Assembly: GCA_937863915.1 (NCBI GenBank)
Contig: CALMID010000341.1
Coordinates: forward strand, 1 to 6,092
Direction: 5' to 3'
Origin: an uncultured Pseudomonas sp.
GTDB lineage: Bacteria > Pseudomonadota > Gammaproteobacteria > Pseudomonadales > Pseudomonadaceae
Length of the DNA stretch: 6,092 bases
The stretch's first letter is position 1. Every line of letters starts with the position of its first letter. Of this stretch, positions 1-5,774 are shown in pieces. Under the pieces are notes generated by a model that saw only the letters and a program-made list of their open reading frames with translations, did no database searches and was not told the DNA's origin. The translations under genes were made by a program, and so were the position numbers.

Positions 1-720
1 GTGAAAGGGCGCATCGTCGACCAGGAAAAACTCACCCACGACATCACTCGTCTGGTCGTGCAGCTGGAACAGAGCCTGCCGTACAAGGCCGGGCAGTTCG
101 CCGAGCTGTGCCTGGATGCGCTGCCCGATATCCAGCGCAGCTACTCCTTTGCCAGTGCCGTGCAGGCCGACGCCAAAGTCAGTTTTTTCGTGCGCCACGT
201 GCCTGGCGGGCTGTTCTCCTCGATCGTGCAACAGCACGATCTGCTCGGCCAGGGCATTGCGGTGCAGGGGCCGCTGGGCGATTTCTATCTGCGCCCGGCT
301 GATGCGCCGCTGCTGCTCATTGCCGGTGGCAGCGGCCTGGCACCGATCATCGCCCTGCTCCAGGACGCCCTCGCCCACGGCGTGCAGCGACCGGTCAGCC
401 TGCTGTTCGGCGCACGCGAGGAGCGCGACCTGTATGCCCTGGACAGCATCAGTGCGATTGCCGCGCAGTGGCGCGCACCGTTCCGCTTCGTACCAGTGCT
501 TTCCAACGCCAGCGCCGATGCCACCTGGAGCGGTGCGCGCGGCCTGGTCACCAGCCAGCTTCCCGCACTGCTCGAACCTGGCGCGCATGCCTACCTGTGC
601 GGCCCGCCCGCCATGATCGACAGCGCCGTGGCACTGCTGCGCGACCACGGCGTGCCGCGTGAACAGATCCATGCCGATCGTTTCACCACCCAGCAGGACA
701 CCCTGGCGGCGTCGGCCTGA
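1..720 (+). CDS. XylA-like ferredoxin-NAD(P)H reductase, 5'-truncated by the window edge
   Basis: This is the C-terminal 239 residues of a flavoprotein reductase that would carry electrons from NAD(P)H through FAD to the hydroxylase encoded next. Visible motifs, numbered from base 1: the FAD-binding RSYSF (46-50), GPLGDF (90-95), the nicotinamide-binding AGGSGLAP (108-115), FGAREERDLY (136-145) and the C-terminal YLCGPPAMID (198-207). The closing stretch GVPREQIHADRF (217-228) resembles the end of xylene monooxygenase reductase XylA. Reductases of that type are about 340-350 residues, with an N-terminal plant-type [2Fe-2S] ferredoxin domain. Here the sequence opens right at the FAD domain, so roughly 100 residues, including the cysteine cluster, probably lie upstream of the window. 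The GTG at base 1 is then an internal valine, not the start. The stop is at 718-720. The family is certain; the ferredoxin domain is inferred. Confidence 0.9.
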   Translation: MKGRIVDQEKLTHDITRLVVQLEQSLPYKAGQFAELCLDALPDIQRSYSFASAVQADAKVSFFVRHVPGGLFSSIVQQHDLLGQGIAVQGPLGDFYLRPADAPLLLIAGGSGLAPIIALLQDALAHGVQRPVSLLFGAREERDLYALDSISAIAAQWRAPFRFVPVLSNASADATWSGARGLVTSQLPALLEPGAHAYLCGPPAMIDSAVALLRDHGVPREQIHADRFTTQQDTLAASA

Positions 721-754
721 ACACATCGATCAACCCCGTACACCTGCCCATAAC

Positions 755-760
755 AAGAGA
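755..760 (+). promoter_or_regulatory. Ribosome binding site of the hydroxylase gene
   Basis: AAGAGA lies 7 bases before the ATG at 768 and is a moderate Shine-Dalgarno match. It supports that start and independent initiation after the 47-base gap from the reductase stop. I see no terminator in this gap. Confidence 0.5.
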
Positions 761-767
761 AACCACC

Positions 768-1970
768 ATGAACCTTCTGCACTATTTGAAGTATTTCCTC
801 TTCCACGGCGTCGGCCTGATCGCGGCGGTCGCCATTCTGGCCGGCGGCGCCTGGATCACCTTCGGCCTGATCGCGGTGCTGGTGATCTATCTGGTCGGTG
901 ACGCCATCTGCGGCGACGACACCAGTACCCCGCAGTTCAAGCACCCCGGCATTCTCACCGTTCAGCTGTGGCTGGCCCTGCCGCTGCTGGCATTCATCGT
1001 CTTCTCCGCACTGTGGAGCTTCAGCAGCGGCGACTTCCTCGGTTTCGGCGCGGCCCTGACCCAGCTGACGGGCTATGATCTGATCGCCGCGCGCGATGCC
1101 ACCTTCGCCGGGCATTACGTGTCCACCGTGCTGATCACCGGCCTGATGATCGGCATGGTCGGCACCATCCCGGCCCATGAGCTGACCCACCGCACCTGGG
1201 ACCCGATCTCCATGCTGGTCGGACGCTGGCTGCTGGCCTTCAGCTTCGACACCATATTTGCGATCGAGCACGTCTACGGCCACCACCGTTACGTCTCAAC
1301 CACGGAAGACCCGGCCACCGCGCCGCGCGGCCGCAATGTGTACTTTCACATCCTGGCCTCGACCCTCAAGGGCAACGTCAGCGCCTGGAAAATCGAGCAG
1401 AAGCGCCTCAAGCGCAAAGGCCACAGCCTGTTCGGCTGGCATAACGCGGTGCTGCGCGGCCATCTGATGAGCGTGCTGCTGGTGGTAGCCGCCTATGTCA
1501 TCGGCGGCTGGCAGACCGCGCTGTTCTTCACCGCCTGCGCCCTGTGGGGCAAGGCCCTGCTGGAGATCGTCAACTACATGGAGCACTACGGCATGGTGCG
1601 CAACCCGGCCACCCCGGTGCAGCCGCGCCACTCGTGGAACACCAACAAGCGCATCAGCTCTTGGACCATGTTCAACCTGACCCGCCACTCGCACCACCAT
1701 GCCCAGGGCGAAGTGCCCTACCAGGACCTCAAGCCCTTCCCGGATGCGCCGATGATGGTCGGCGGTTACCTGACCACCATCATCGTGGCCATGATTCCGC
1801 CGCTGTGGCACCGGCTGATGACGCCCAAGGTGCTGGACTGGGATCAGCGCTTCGCCACCGACGAAGAGCGCCTGCTGGCCATCCAGGCCAACGCCAGAAG
1901 CGGCATCCGCGCCCTGCAGCAGGCCAATGTGCGGCGCCAGCCCGCGACGGTGCAGACCGCCCGCGCCTGA
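768..1970 (+). CDS. AlkB/XylM-family membrane di-iron hydroxylase
   Basis: This 400-residue integral membrane monooxygenase should insert one oxygen atom from O2 into a C-H bond, usually a terminal methyl, using electrons from the adjacent reductase. The full histidine signature is present: HELTH (H137, H141), EHVYGHH (H168, H172, H173), NYMEHYG (H273) and RHSHHHA (H307, H310, H311). Hydrophobic segments lie at about 10-45 (likely a hairpin), 62-86, 117-135, 147-165, 232-262 and 331-348, which fits the multi-spanning topology of the family. The C-terminal stretch from IPPLW (343-347) through DWDQRFAT (357-364) to the EERLLA and AN residues (367-375) resembles the XylM tail, as I recall it, more than the AlkB tail. 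A XylA-like partner, rather than rubredoxin, points the same way. The substrate (alkane, xylene, cymene or other) cannot be read from the sequence. Length matches AlkB (about 400) and slightly exceeds XylM (about 370), mostly through the tail after 380. Confidence 0.92.
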   Translation: MNLLHYLKYFLFHGVGLIAAVAILAGGAWITFGLIAVLVIYLVGDAICGDDTSTPQFKHPGILTVQLWLALPLLAFIVFSALWSFSSGDFLGFGAALTQLTGYDLIAARDATFAGHYVSTVLITGLMIGMVGTIPAHELTHRTWDPISMLVGRWLLAFSFDTIFAIEHVYGHHRYVSTTEDPATAPRGRNVYFHILASTLKGNVSAWKIEQKRLKRKGHSLFGWHNAVLRGHLMSVLLVVAAYVIGGWQTALFFTACALWGKALLEIVNYMEHYGMVRNPATPVQPRHSWNTNKRISSWTMFNLTRHSHHHAQGEVPYQDLKPFPDAPMMVGGYLTTIIVAMIPPLWHRLMTPKVLDWDQRFATDEERLLAIQANARSGIRALQQANVRRQPATVQTARA

Positions 1971-1982
1971 TTGTCGCAGCTC

Positions 1983-2013
1983 GCCTGGCGCGCCACTGAG
2001 CGCTGCGCCAGGC
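1983..2013 (+). other. 9-bp perfect inverted repeat in the hydroxylase 3' region
   Basis: GCCTGGCGC (1983-1991) pairs perfectly with GCGCCAGGC (2005-2013) around a 13-base loop, starting 13 bases after the hydroxylase stop. No T-run follows, so it is not an intrinsic terminator by itself. It could protect the mRNA 3' end or be a protein-binding site. Confidence 0.6.
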
Positions 2014-2023
2014 CGACTTCCCT

Positions 2024-2046
2024 GTGGGCGGCTATCCCCGGCCCAC
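2024..2046 (+). other. Second inverted repeat in the hydroxylase 3' region
   Basis: GTGGGC (2024-2029) pairs with GCCCAC (2041-2046) around an 11-base loop. It sits between the 9-bp repeat and the terminator. A 6-bp GC-rich stem can arise by chance in DNA of this composition, so support is modest. Confidence 0.35.
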
Positions 2047-2058
2047 CTTGCGCAAGCC

Positions 2059-2083
2059 CCGGCCAGCAATGGCCGGTTTTTTT
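2059..2083 (+). terminator. Rho-independent terminator of the hydroxylase operon
   Basis: An all-GC 6-bp stem, CCGGCC (2059-2064) with GGCCGG (2071-2076), closes the 6-base loop AGCAAT and is followed at once by seven T residues (2077-2083). This is the classic intrinsic terminator layout on the + strand. It lies 88 bases after the hydroxylase stop and implies that the regulator downstream has its own promoter. Confidence 0.9.
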
Positions 2084-2128
2084 CTGTCAGCCGCCTGTGA
2101 ACCGGCACGCTGCCAGTGCCTTTCAGGG

Positions 2129-2157
2129 TTGTATCACGCGGCTCATTCGGGTATCAG
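2129..2157 (+). promoter_or_regulatory. Candidate sigma-70 promoter for the TetR regulator
   Basis: TTGTAT (2129-2134) and TATCAG (2152-2157) are separated by 17 bases. They match the -35 and -10 consensus at 3 of 6 and 4 of 6 positions. A start of transcription near 2164 would leave a leader of about 38 bases before the ATG at 2202. A promoter is expected between the terminator and the regulator, but this particular match is weak. Confidence 0.3.
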
Positions 2158-2201
2158 TGCACACGCATTCACGCTCCGCCCGTCATTCCGCGCCGAGGCC
2201 C

Positions 2202-2861
2202 ATGAAAAAACTCGCTCCCGCCCCCGAACAACTCGCCAAGCCCGCCGGCCGCGTCCGCCAGAAGAATGTGGCCGCCATCCTTGCCGCCGCCGAGGAAGAA
2301 TTCGCCCTGCACGGGTTCAAGGGCACCAGCATGAACACCATCGCCCAGCGCGTGGGGCTGCCCAAGGCCAACCTGCACTACTACTTCGGTAACAAGCAGG
2401 GCCTGTATGTGGCGGTGCTGGATAACATCCTCGACCTGTGGGAAGACACCTTCAATCACCTGAGCGTGGATGACGATCCGGCCACCGCACTGGCCGCCTA
2501 CATCCGCAGCAAGCTGGAGTTCTCGCGCAAGAACCCGCTGGCTTCGCGCATCTTCGCCATGGAAGTGATCCGCGGTGGCGACTGCCTGACCAGCCACTTC
2601 AATCAGGACTACCGCGACTGGTTCCGCGGCCGCGCTGCGGTGTTCCAGGCCTGGATGGATGCCGGCAAGATCGACCCGATCGATCCGGCGCACCTGATTT
2701 TCCTGCTCTGGGGCAGCACTCAGCATTACGCCGACTTTGCCTGGCAGGTGTGCAACCTGACCGAGCGCTCGCGCCTGCTCAAGGCCGACTTCGAACAGGC
2801 CGGCGATGTGCTGGTGCACATCATCCTCAAGGGCCTTGGCCTGACCCCGCCGGCCGCATGA
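2202..2861 (+). CDS. TetR-family transcriptional regulator, RutR-like
   Basis: This 219-residue DNA-binding regulator has an N-terminal TetR domain, with recognition helix-turn-helix at about 43-62 ending in NLHYYFGNK, and an all-helical ligand-binding C-terminal half. It resembles E. coli RutR (212 residues), the uracil/thymine-responsive regulator of pyrimidine use, along its whole length: for example YIRSKLEFSR (100-109), IDPAHLIF (160-167) and STQHYADFA (172-180). Residues W80, W170 and Q174 align with RutR W77, W167 and Q171, which I recall as pyrimidine-pocket residues, so a related ligand is possible. The ATG at 2202 is chosen because it gives the family length. A GAGG at 2195-2198 precedes it with a short 3-base gap. 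The stop overlaps the next start (ATGA), which indicates co-translation with the YigZ-like gene. Targets are unknown; position makes self-control or control of the hydroxylase operon candidates. The family is firm; RutR orthology is not established. Confidence 0.9.
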   Translation: MKKLAPAPEQLAKPAGRVRQKNVAAILAAAEEEFALHGFKGTSMNTIAQRVGLPKANLHYYFGNKQGLYVAVLDNILDLWEDTFNHLSVDDDPATALAAYIRSKLEFSRKNPLASRIFAMEVIRGGDCLTSHFNQDYRDWFRGRAAVFQAWMDAGKIDPIDPAHLIFLLWGSTQHYADFAWQVCNLTERSRLLKADFEQAGDVLVHIILKGLGLTPPAA

Positions 2862-3445
2862 GCTTCCTGCTGGGCGGCCCCGCCCAGTTCAGCGAGGAAA
2901 TCCGCAAGAGCCGCTTCCTCGCCCAGGCCCATCCCCTGAGCAACGCCGATCAGGCCAGCCAGCTGCTGGCCGAGTTGCGCGACGCCGGTGCCTCGCACAA
3001 CTGCTGGGCCTGGAAGTTCGGCACGCAGTACCGCTTCAGCGACGATGGCGAGCCCGGCGGCACCGCCGGGCGGCCGATTCTCGGCGCCATCGAAGCGCAG
3101 GAAATGGACCAGCTGATTGTCGTGGTCACCCGCTGGTACGGCGGCATCCAGCTGGGCACCGGTGGCCTGGCGCGGGCTTACGGCGGTTGCGCCAACCAGT
3201 GTCTGCAGCAGGCCGAACGTATCGCCCATGTCCCGCGCCTGAACGTCAGTTGCCAGCTCAACTTCAGCGAACTGGCGCTGTTCAAGGCACGTCTGGACAG
3301 CTGCGCCACCCTGCTTCTGAATGAAACCTACGACGCCCAGGGTGCCCGTCTGGAGCTGGCCGTTGCGCCCGCACAGCTGGACGTGCTGCAACGTCTGCTC
3401 AGCGATATCAGTCGCGGCCGCAGCCTGCTGCAGCGCCACGACTAG
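2858..3445 (+). CDS. yigZ: YigZ/IMPACT-family protein (UPF0029)
   Basis: This 195-residue protein has the standard two-domain layout of the YigZ family. The N-terminal UPF0029 domain carries SDDGEPGGTAGRPI (61-74) and the family signature RWYGGIQLGTGGLARAY (92-108). A ferredoxin-like C-terminal DUF1949-type domain covers about 133-187. Family members relate to yeast YIH1 and mammalian IMPACT, which act on translation control; the bacterial role is not well defined. The N-terminal HNCWAWK motif (47-53) is also typical. The ATG at 2858 overlaps the regulator stop in ATGA and has no good ribosome binding site of its own, so translation probably depends on ribosomes finishing the upstream gene. 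The length is slightly below the roughly 200 residues of E. coli YigZ, and nothing appears missing. Confidence 0.92.
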   Translation: MSFLLGGPAQFSEEIRKSRFLAQAHPLSNADQASQLLAELRDAGASHNCWAWKFGTQYRFSDDGEPGGTAGRPILGAIEAQEMDQLIVVVTRWYGGIQLGTGGLARAYGGCANQCLQQAERIAHVPRLNVSCQLNFSELALFKARLDSCATLLLNETYDAQGARLELAVAPAQLDVLQRLLSDISRGRSLLQRHD

Positions 3446-3461
3446 CAGGCTTGCCGGGTAC

Positions 3462-3490
3462 CGGGGCAATCGGGGATGCTGGCTGCCCCG
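3462..3490 (+). other. 7-bp inverted repeat between yigZ and the dehydrogenase
   Basis: CGGGGCA (3462-3468) pairs with TGCCCCG (3484-3490) around a 15-base loop in the 66-base gap after yigZ. No T-run follows, so it is not a convincing terminator. It also covers the upstream alternative ATG at 3476. Confidence 0.35.
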
Positions 3491-3511
3491 CCGTCAGCCT
3501 TGGACCCTGCC

Positions 3512-4525
3512 ATGAAAGCCGTTGCCTACACCCATAGCCTGCCGATCAGCGATCCGTTGTCCCTGCAGGATGTTCAGCTCTGCGAGCCGACACCCGGTCC
3601 CCGTGATTTGCTGGTGGAGGTGCGCGCCATTGCCGTCAACCCGGTGGACACCAAAATTCGCCGCAATGTCGCCCCGGAAGCCGGCCAACCCAAGGTGCTG
3701 GGCTGGGACGTGGCCGGCGTGGTGCGCGCGGTGGGCAGCGCCGTCAGCCTGTTCCAGGTCGGCGACGAAGTCTTCTACGCGGGCGCCCTGCAGCGCCCGG
3801 GTGGCAACAGCGAACGGCATCTGGTCGATGAGCGCCTGGTCGGCCACAAGCCCCGCTCCCTGAATTTCGCCGAGGCGGCCGCCCTGCCCCTGACGGCGCT
3901 GACCGCCTGGGAGCTGCTGTTCGATCGCCTCAAGGTGCCGCAGGGGCCCGCTGCACAGGGCCACCTGCTGATCATTGGCGCGGCCGGCGGTGTCGGCTCG
4001 ATCCTGACCCAACTCGCCCGCCAGCTCACCGGCCTGACCGTGATCGGCACCGCCTCGCGGGCGGAAACCCAGCAGTGGGTCCGCGAACTGGGCGCCCACG
4101 AGGTTATCGACCACAGCCAGCCACTGCTCGGCGAACTGCAGCGGCTGGGCATCGCCCAGGTCGAGCGGGTCGCCAGCCTGACCCATACCGACCAGCACTA
4201 CGAGCAGCTGATCGAAGCACTGGCGCCCCAGGGGCAGTTGGCCCTGATCGACGACCCGGCGCAACTGGATGTGGTCAAGCTCAAGCGCAAGAGCCTGTCG
4301 CTGCACTGGGAGTTCATGTACACCCGCTCGCTGTTCGAAACCCCGGACATGCTCGAACAGCACCACATTCTCGAAAGGGTCAGCCAGCTGGTGGATGCCG
4401 GCACGCTGCGCACGACCCTGGGCGAGCACTTCGGCGCCATCAACGCCGCCAACCTGCGTCGCGCCCACGCCGTGCTGGAAAGCGGCCAGGCACGCGGCAA
4501 GATCGTCCTGGAAGGCTTTGACTAA
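3512..4525 (+). CDS. Zinc-independent quinone-oxidoreductase-like dehydrogenase (MDR superfamily)
   Basis: This 337-residue cytoplasmic oxidoreductase belongs to the medium-chain dehydrogenase/reductase superfamily, on the QOR-like branch often annotated 'zinc-binding alcohol dehydrogenase family'. The N-terminal GroES-like domain contains VNPVDTKIRRN (42-52) and GWDVAGVV (64-71). In true zinc alcohol dehydrogenases the latter region carries a catalytic histidine (GHE); here it is GWD. The cysteine-rich structural zinc loop is also absent, so despite the family label this protein probably binds no zinc. The Rossmann domain has LLIIGAAGGVGS (152-163), and a Ser-Arg pair after the second strand (GTASRAE, 179-185) suggests NADPH. 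The likely reaction is NADPH-dependent reduction of quinones or enones; the real substrate is unknown. I chose the ATG at 3512 because family members begin MKA; it has only a weak GGA (3502-3504) upstream. The in-frame ATG at 3476 would add 12 residues. Co-transcription with yigZ is plausible. Confidence 0.88.
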   Translation: MKAVAYTHSLPISDPLSLQDVQLCEPTPGPRDLLVEVRAIAVNPVDTKIRRNVAPEAGQPKVLGWDVAGVVRAVGSAVSLFQVGDEVFYAGALQRPGGNSERHLVDERLVGHKPRSLNFAEAAALPLTALTAWELLFDRLKVPQGPAAQGHLLIIGAAGGVGSILTQLARQLTGLTVIGTASRAETQQWVRELGAHEVIDHSQPLLGELQRLGIAQVERVASLTHTDQHYEQLIEALAPQGQLALIDDPAQLDVVKLKRKSLSLHWEFMYTRSLFETPDMLEQHHILERVSQLVDAGTLRTTLGEHFGAINAANLRRAHAVLESGQARGKIVLEGFD

Positions 4526-4539
4526 ACTGCTGCACACGA

Positions 4540-4553
4540 CCGACTCGCGTCGG
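4540..4553 (+). other. Small inverted repeat before gltS
   Basis: CCGAC (4540-4544) pairs with GTCGG (4549-4553) around TCGC, and two more base pairs are possible beyond one mismatch. No T-run follows. It lies 13 bases before the gltS ribosome binding site and may be only a chance GC-rich hairpin. Confidence 0.25.
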
Positions 4554-4565
4554 CCGCCGTCATTC

Positions 4566-4571
4566 AAGGAG
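4566..4571 (+). promoter_or_regulatory. Strong ribosome binding site fixing the GTG start of gltS
   Basis: AAGGAG ends 7 bases before the GTG at 4579. This near-perfect Shine-Dalgarno sequence at ideal spacing decides in favour of the non-ATG start. Confidence 0.8.
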
Positions 4572-4578
4572 TGAACGC

Positions 4579-5772
4579 GTGACCCTACAACCCGTGGAAA
4601 CCCTGCTCGCCGCTCTGCTGGTCCTGCTGCTGGGGCGCGGCGTCAACCGTCTGGTGCCGCTGCTGTCGCGCTACAACATCCCCGAGCCGATCACCGGCGG
4701 CCTGCTGTTTGCCAGCGTGATGGCGGTGCTGGGCACCAGCCTGGGCTGGCAGATCAGCTTCGACGTGACGCTCAAGCCGGTGCTGCTGCTGACCTTCTTC
4801 GCCGCCGTCGGCCTGTCGGCCAACCTCGGCCTGCTGCGCCAGGGCGGCAAGCGCCTGCTGCTGTTCGTGCTGGTGCTGATCCCCTTTCTCTTTCTGCAGA
4901 ACATCCTCGGCGTGCTGCTGGCCTGGGGCCTGGACCTGCACCCACTGATGGGGCTGGTCGGCGGCAGCATCACCCTGGTCGGCGGCCACGGCACCGGCGC
5001 GGCCTATGCCGATCGTTTTGCCGAAGTGAACAACATCCAGTCGGTCATGGAGCTGGCGATGACCGCCGCTACCCTCGGTCTGGTCCTTGGCGGCATTGCC
5101 GGCGGGCCGCTGGCACAGTGGCTGATCAAGCGCCACCAGCTCGCCGGGGCCGATGGCAGAGCCACCGAGATCAGCCACAGCAGCGACGGCGATACCGACT
5201 CGGTGCGCGCCGGCAACTTCGTCCCGGTGCTGGCCGCGACCCTGCTGGCCGTGCTGGCGGGCCAGGCCACCGCCGAATGGATCGGCGAAGGCACCATCAC
5301 CCTGCCCAGTTTCCTCTGGTGCCTGCTCTATGGCGTACTGATCCGCAACCTCGGCCACTTCATCGGCCTGCGCCTGAACGACGATGCCATCGAACTGGTG
5401 TCCTCGGTCAACCTGTCACTGTTCCTCGCCATCACCATGATGGCCCTGAGCCTGGCCAGCGTGTTCAGCCTGGCCGGCCCGCTGCTGCTGATCCTGCTCG
5501 GCCAGCTGCTGCTGGTGCTGGCCTACGGCGCCCTGGTGACCTATCGCTGGACCGGTCGCGACTATGAGAGCGCGGTGATGTCCGCCGCCTTCTGCGGCTT
5601 TGCCATGGGCGCCACCGCCACGGCAATCGCCAACATGCAGGCCATCACCCAGCGCTATGGCCCTTCGCCCCAGGCCTTTGTGGTGGTGCCGCTGGTCGGC
5701 GCCTTCCTCATCGACCTGCTCAATGCCCTGGTGCTCACCGGGTTCCTTTCGCTGCCGGGGATGGGGGGCTGA
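4579..5772 (+). CDS. gltS: Sodium/glutamate symporter GltS
   Basis: This 397-residue inner-membrane protein belongs to the ESS (glutamate:sodium symporter) family and would import glutamate with sodium ions. Its length is close to E. coli GltS (401). It shows the family's two-fold repeat. The first half has about five hydrophobic segments and the pore-loop motif GGHGTGAA (135-142). A hydrophilic central loop follows (about 183-212, rich in Ser, Asp and His). The second half carries the matching loop GFAMGATATAIANMQ (340-354) and ends with FVVVPLVGAFLIDLLNAL (367-384), typical of GltS. The start is the GTG at 4579, supported by a strong ribosome binding site. The gene lies 53 bases after the dehydrogenase stop with no strong terminator between, so partial read-through is possible. 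The lipoprotein gene begins 2 bases after its stop, suggesting translational coupling. Confidence 0.93.
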   Translation: MTLQPVETLLAALLVLLLGRGVNRLVPLLSRYNIPEPITGGLLFASVMAVLGTSLGWQISFDVTLKPVLLLTFFAAVGLSANLGLLRQGGKRLLLFVLVLIPFLFLQNILGVLLAWGLDLHPLMGLVGGSITLVGGHGTGAAYADRFAEVNNIQSVMELAMTAATLGLVLGGIAGGPLAQWLIKRHQLAGADGRATEISHSSDGDTDSVRAGNFVPVLAATLLAVLAGQATAEWIGEGTITLPSFLWCLLYGVLIRNLGHFIGLRLNDDAIELVSSVNLSLFLAITMMALSLASVFSLAGPLLLILLGQLLLVLAYGALVTYRWTGRDYESAVMSAAFCGFAMGATATAIANMQAITQRYGPSPQAFVVVPLVGAFLIDLLNALVLTGFLSLPGMGG

Positions 5773-5774
5773 TC

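Larger units (their letters stand above)
1971..2201. other. Intergenic region with three stem-loops and a candidate promoter
   Basis: This 231-base gap separates the hydroxylase operon from the regulator. Its first half holds three consecutive inverted repeats (1983-2013, 2024-2046, 2059-2076), the last followed by a T-run. Its second half (2084-2201) is less GC-rich and has a weak sigma-70-like promoter plus a repeated GTATCA. The regulator's reading frame is open across the whole gap, but this would require translating through the terminator, so I treat the gap as non-coding. Confidence 0.8.

Noticed and set aside
1987..1994. Palindrome GGCGCGCC after the hydroxylase
   Set aside because: An 8-base GC-only palindrome is expected by chance in DNA of this composition; it is only part of the larger inverted repeat.
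591..2108. Two long - strand open frames opposite the hydroxylase (591-1286 and 1296-2108)
   Set aside because: Both mirror the strongly supported + strand gene and show no family motif or plausible ribosome binding context.
1971..2201. In-frame extension of the TetR gene upstream to base 1971
   Set aside because: It would add 77 residues translated through an intrinsic terminator and beyond the normal TetR length; the ATG at 2202 fits the family.
3476..3511. Alternative upstream start (ATG 3476) for the dehydrogenase
   Set aside because: It would add a 12-residue extension (MLAAPPSALDPA) absent from the usual MKA start of the family, and it lies inside a possible hairpin. It cannot be fully excluded because the ribosome binding site at 3512 is weak.
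3494..4567. Long open frame of 357 codons on the - strand
   Set aside because: It is antisense to the well-supported dehydrogenase, has a low-complexity Gly/Gln/Ala-rich translation and no recognisable motif. It is a codon-bias shadow in GC-rich DNA.
4585..5358. - strand open frame opposite gltS
   Set aside because: Its Gln/His/Ala-rich translation is the reverse reading of Leu-rich membrane codons; gltS on the + strand is certain.
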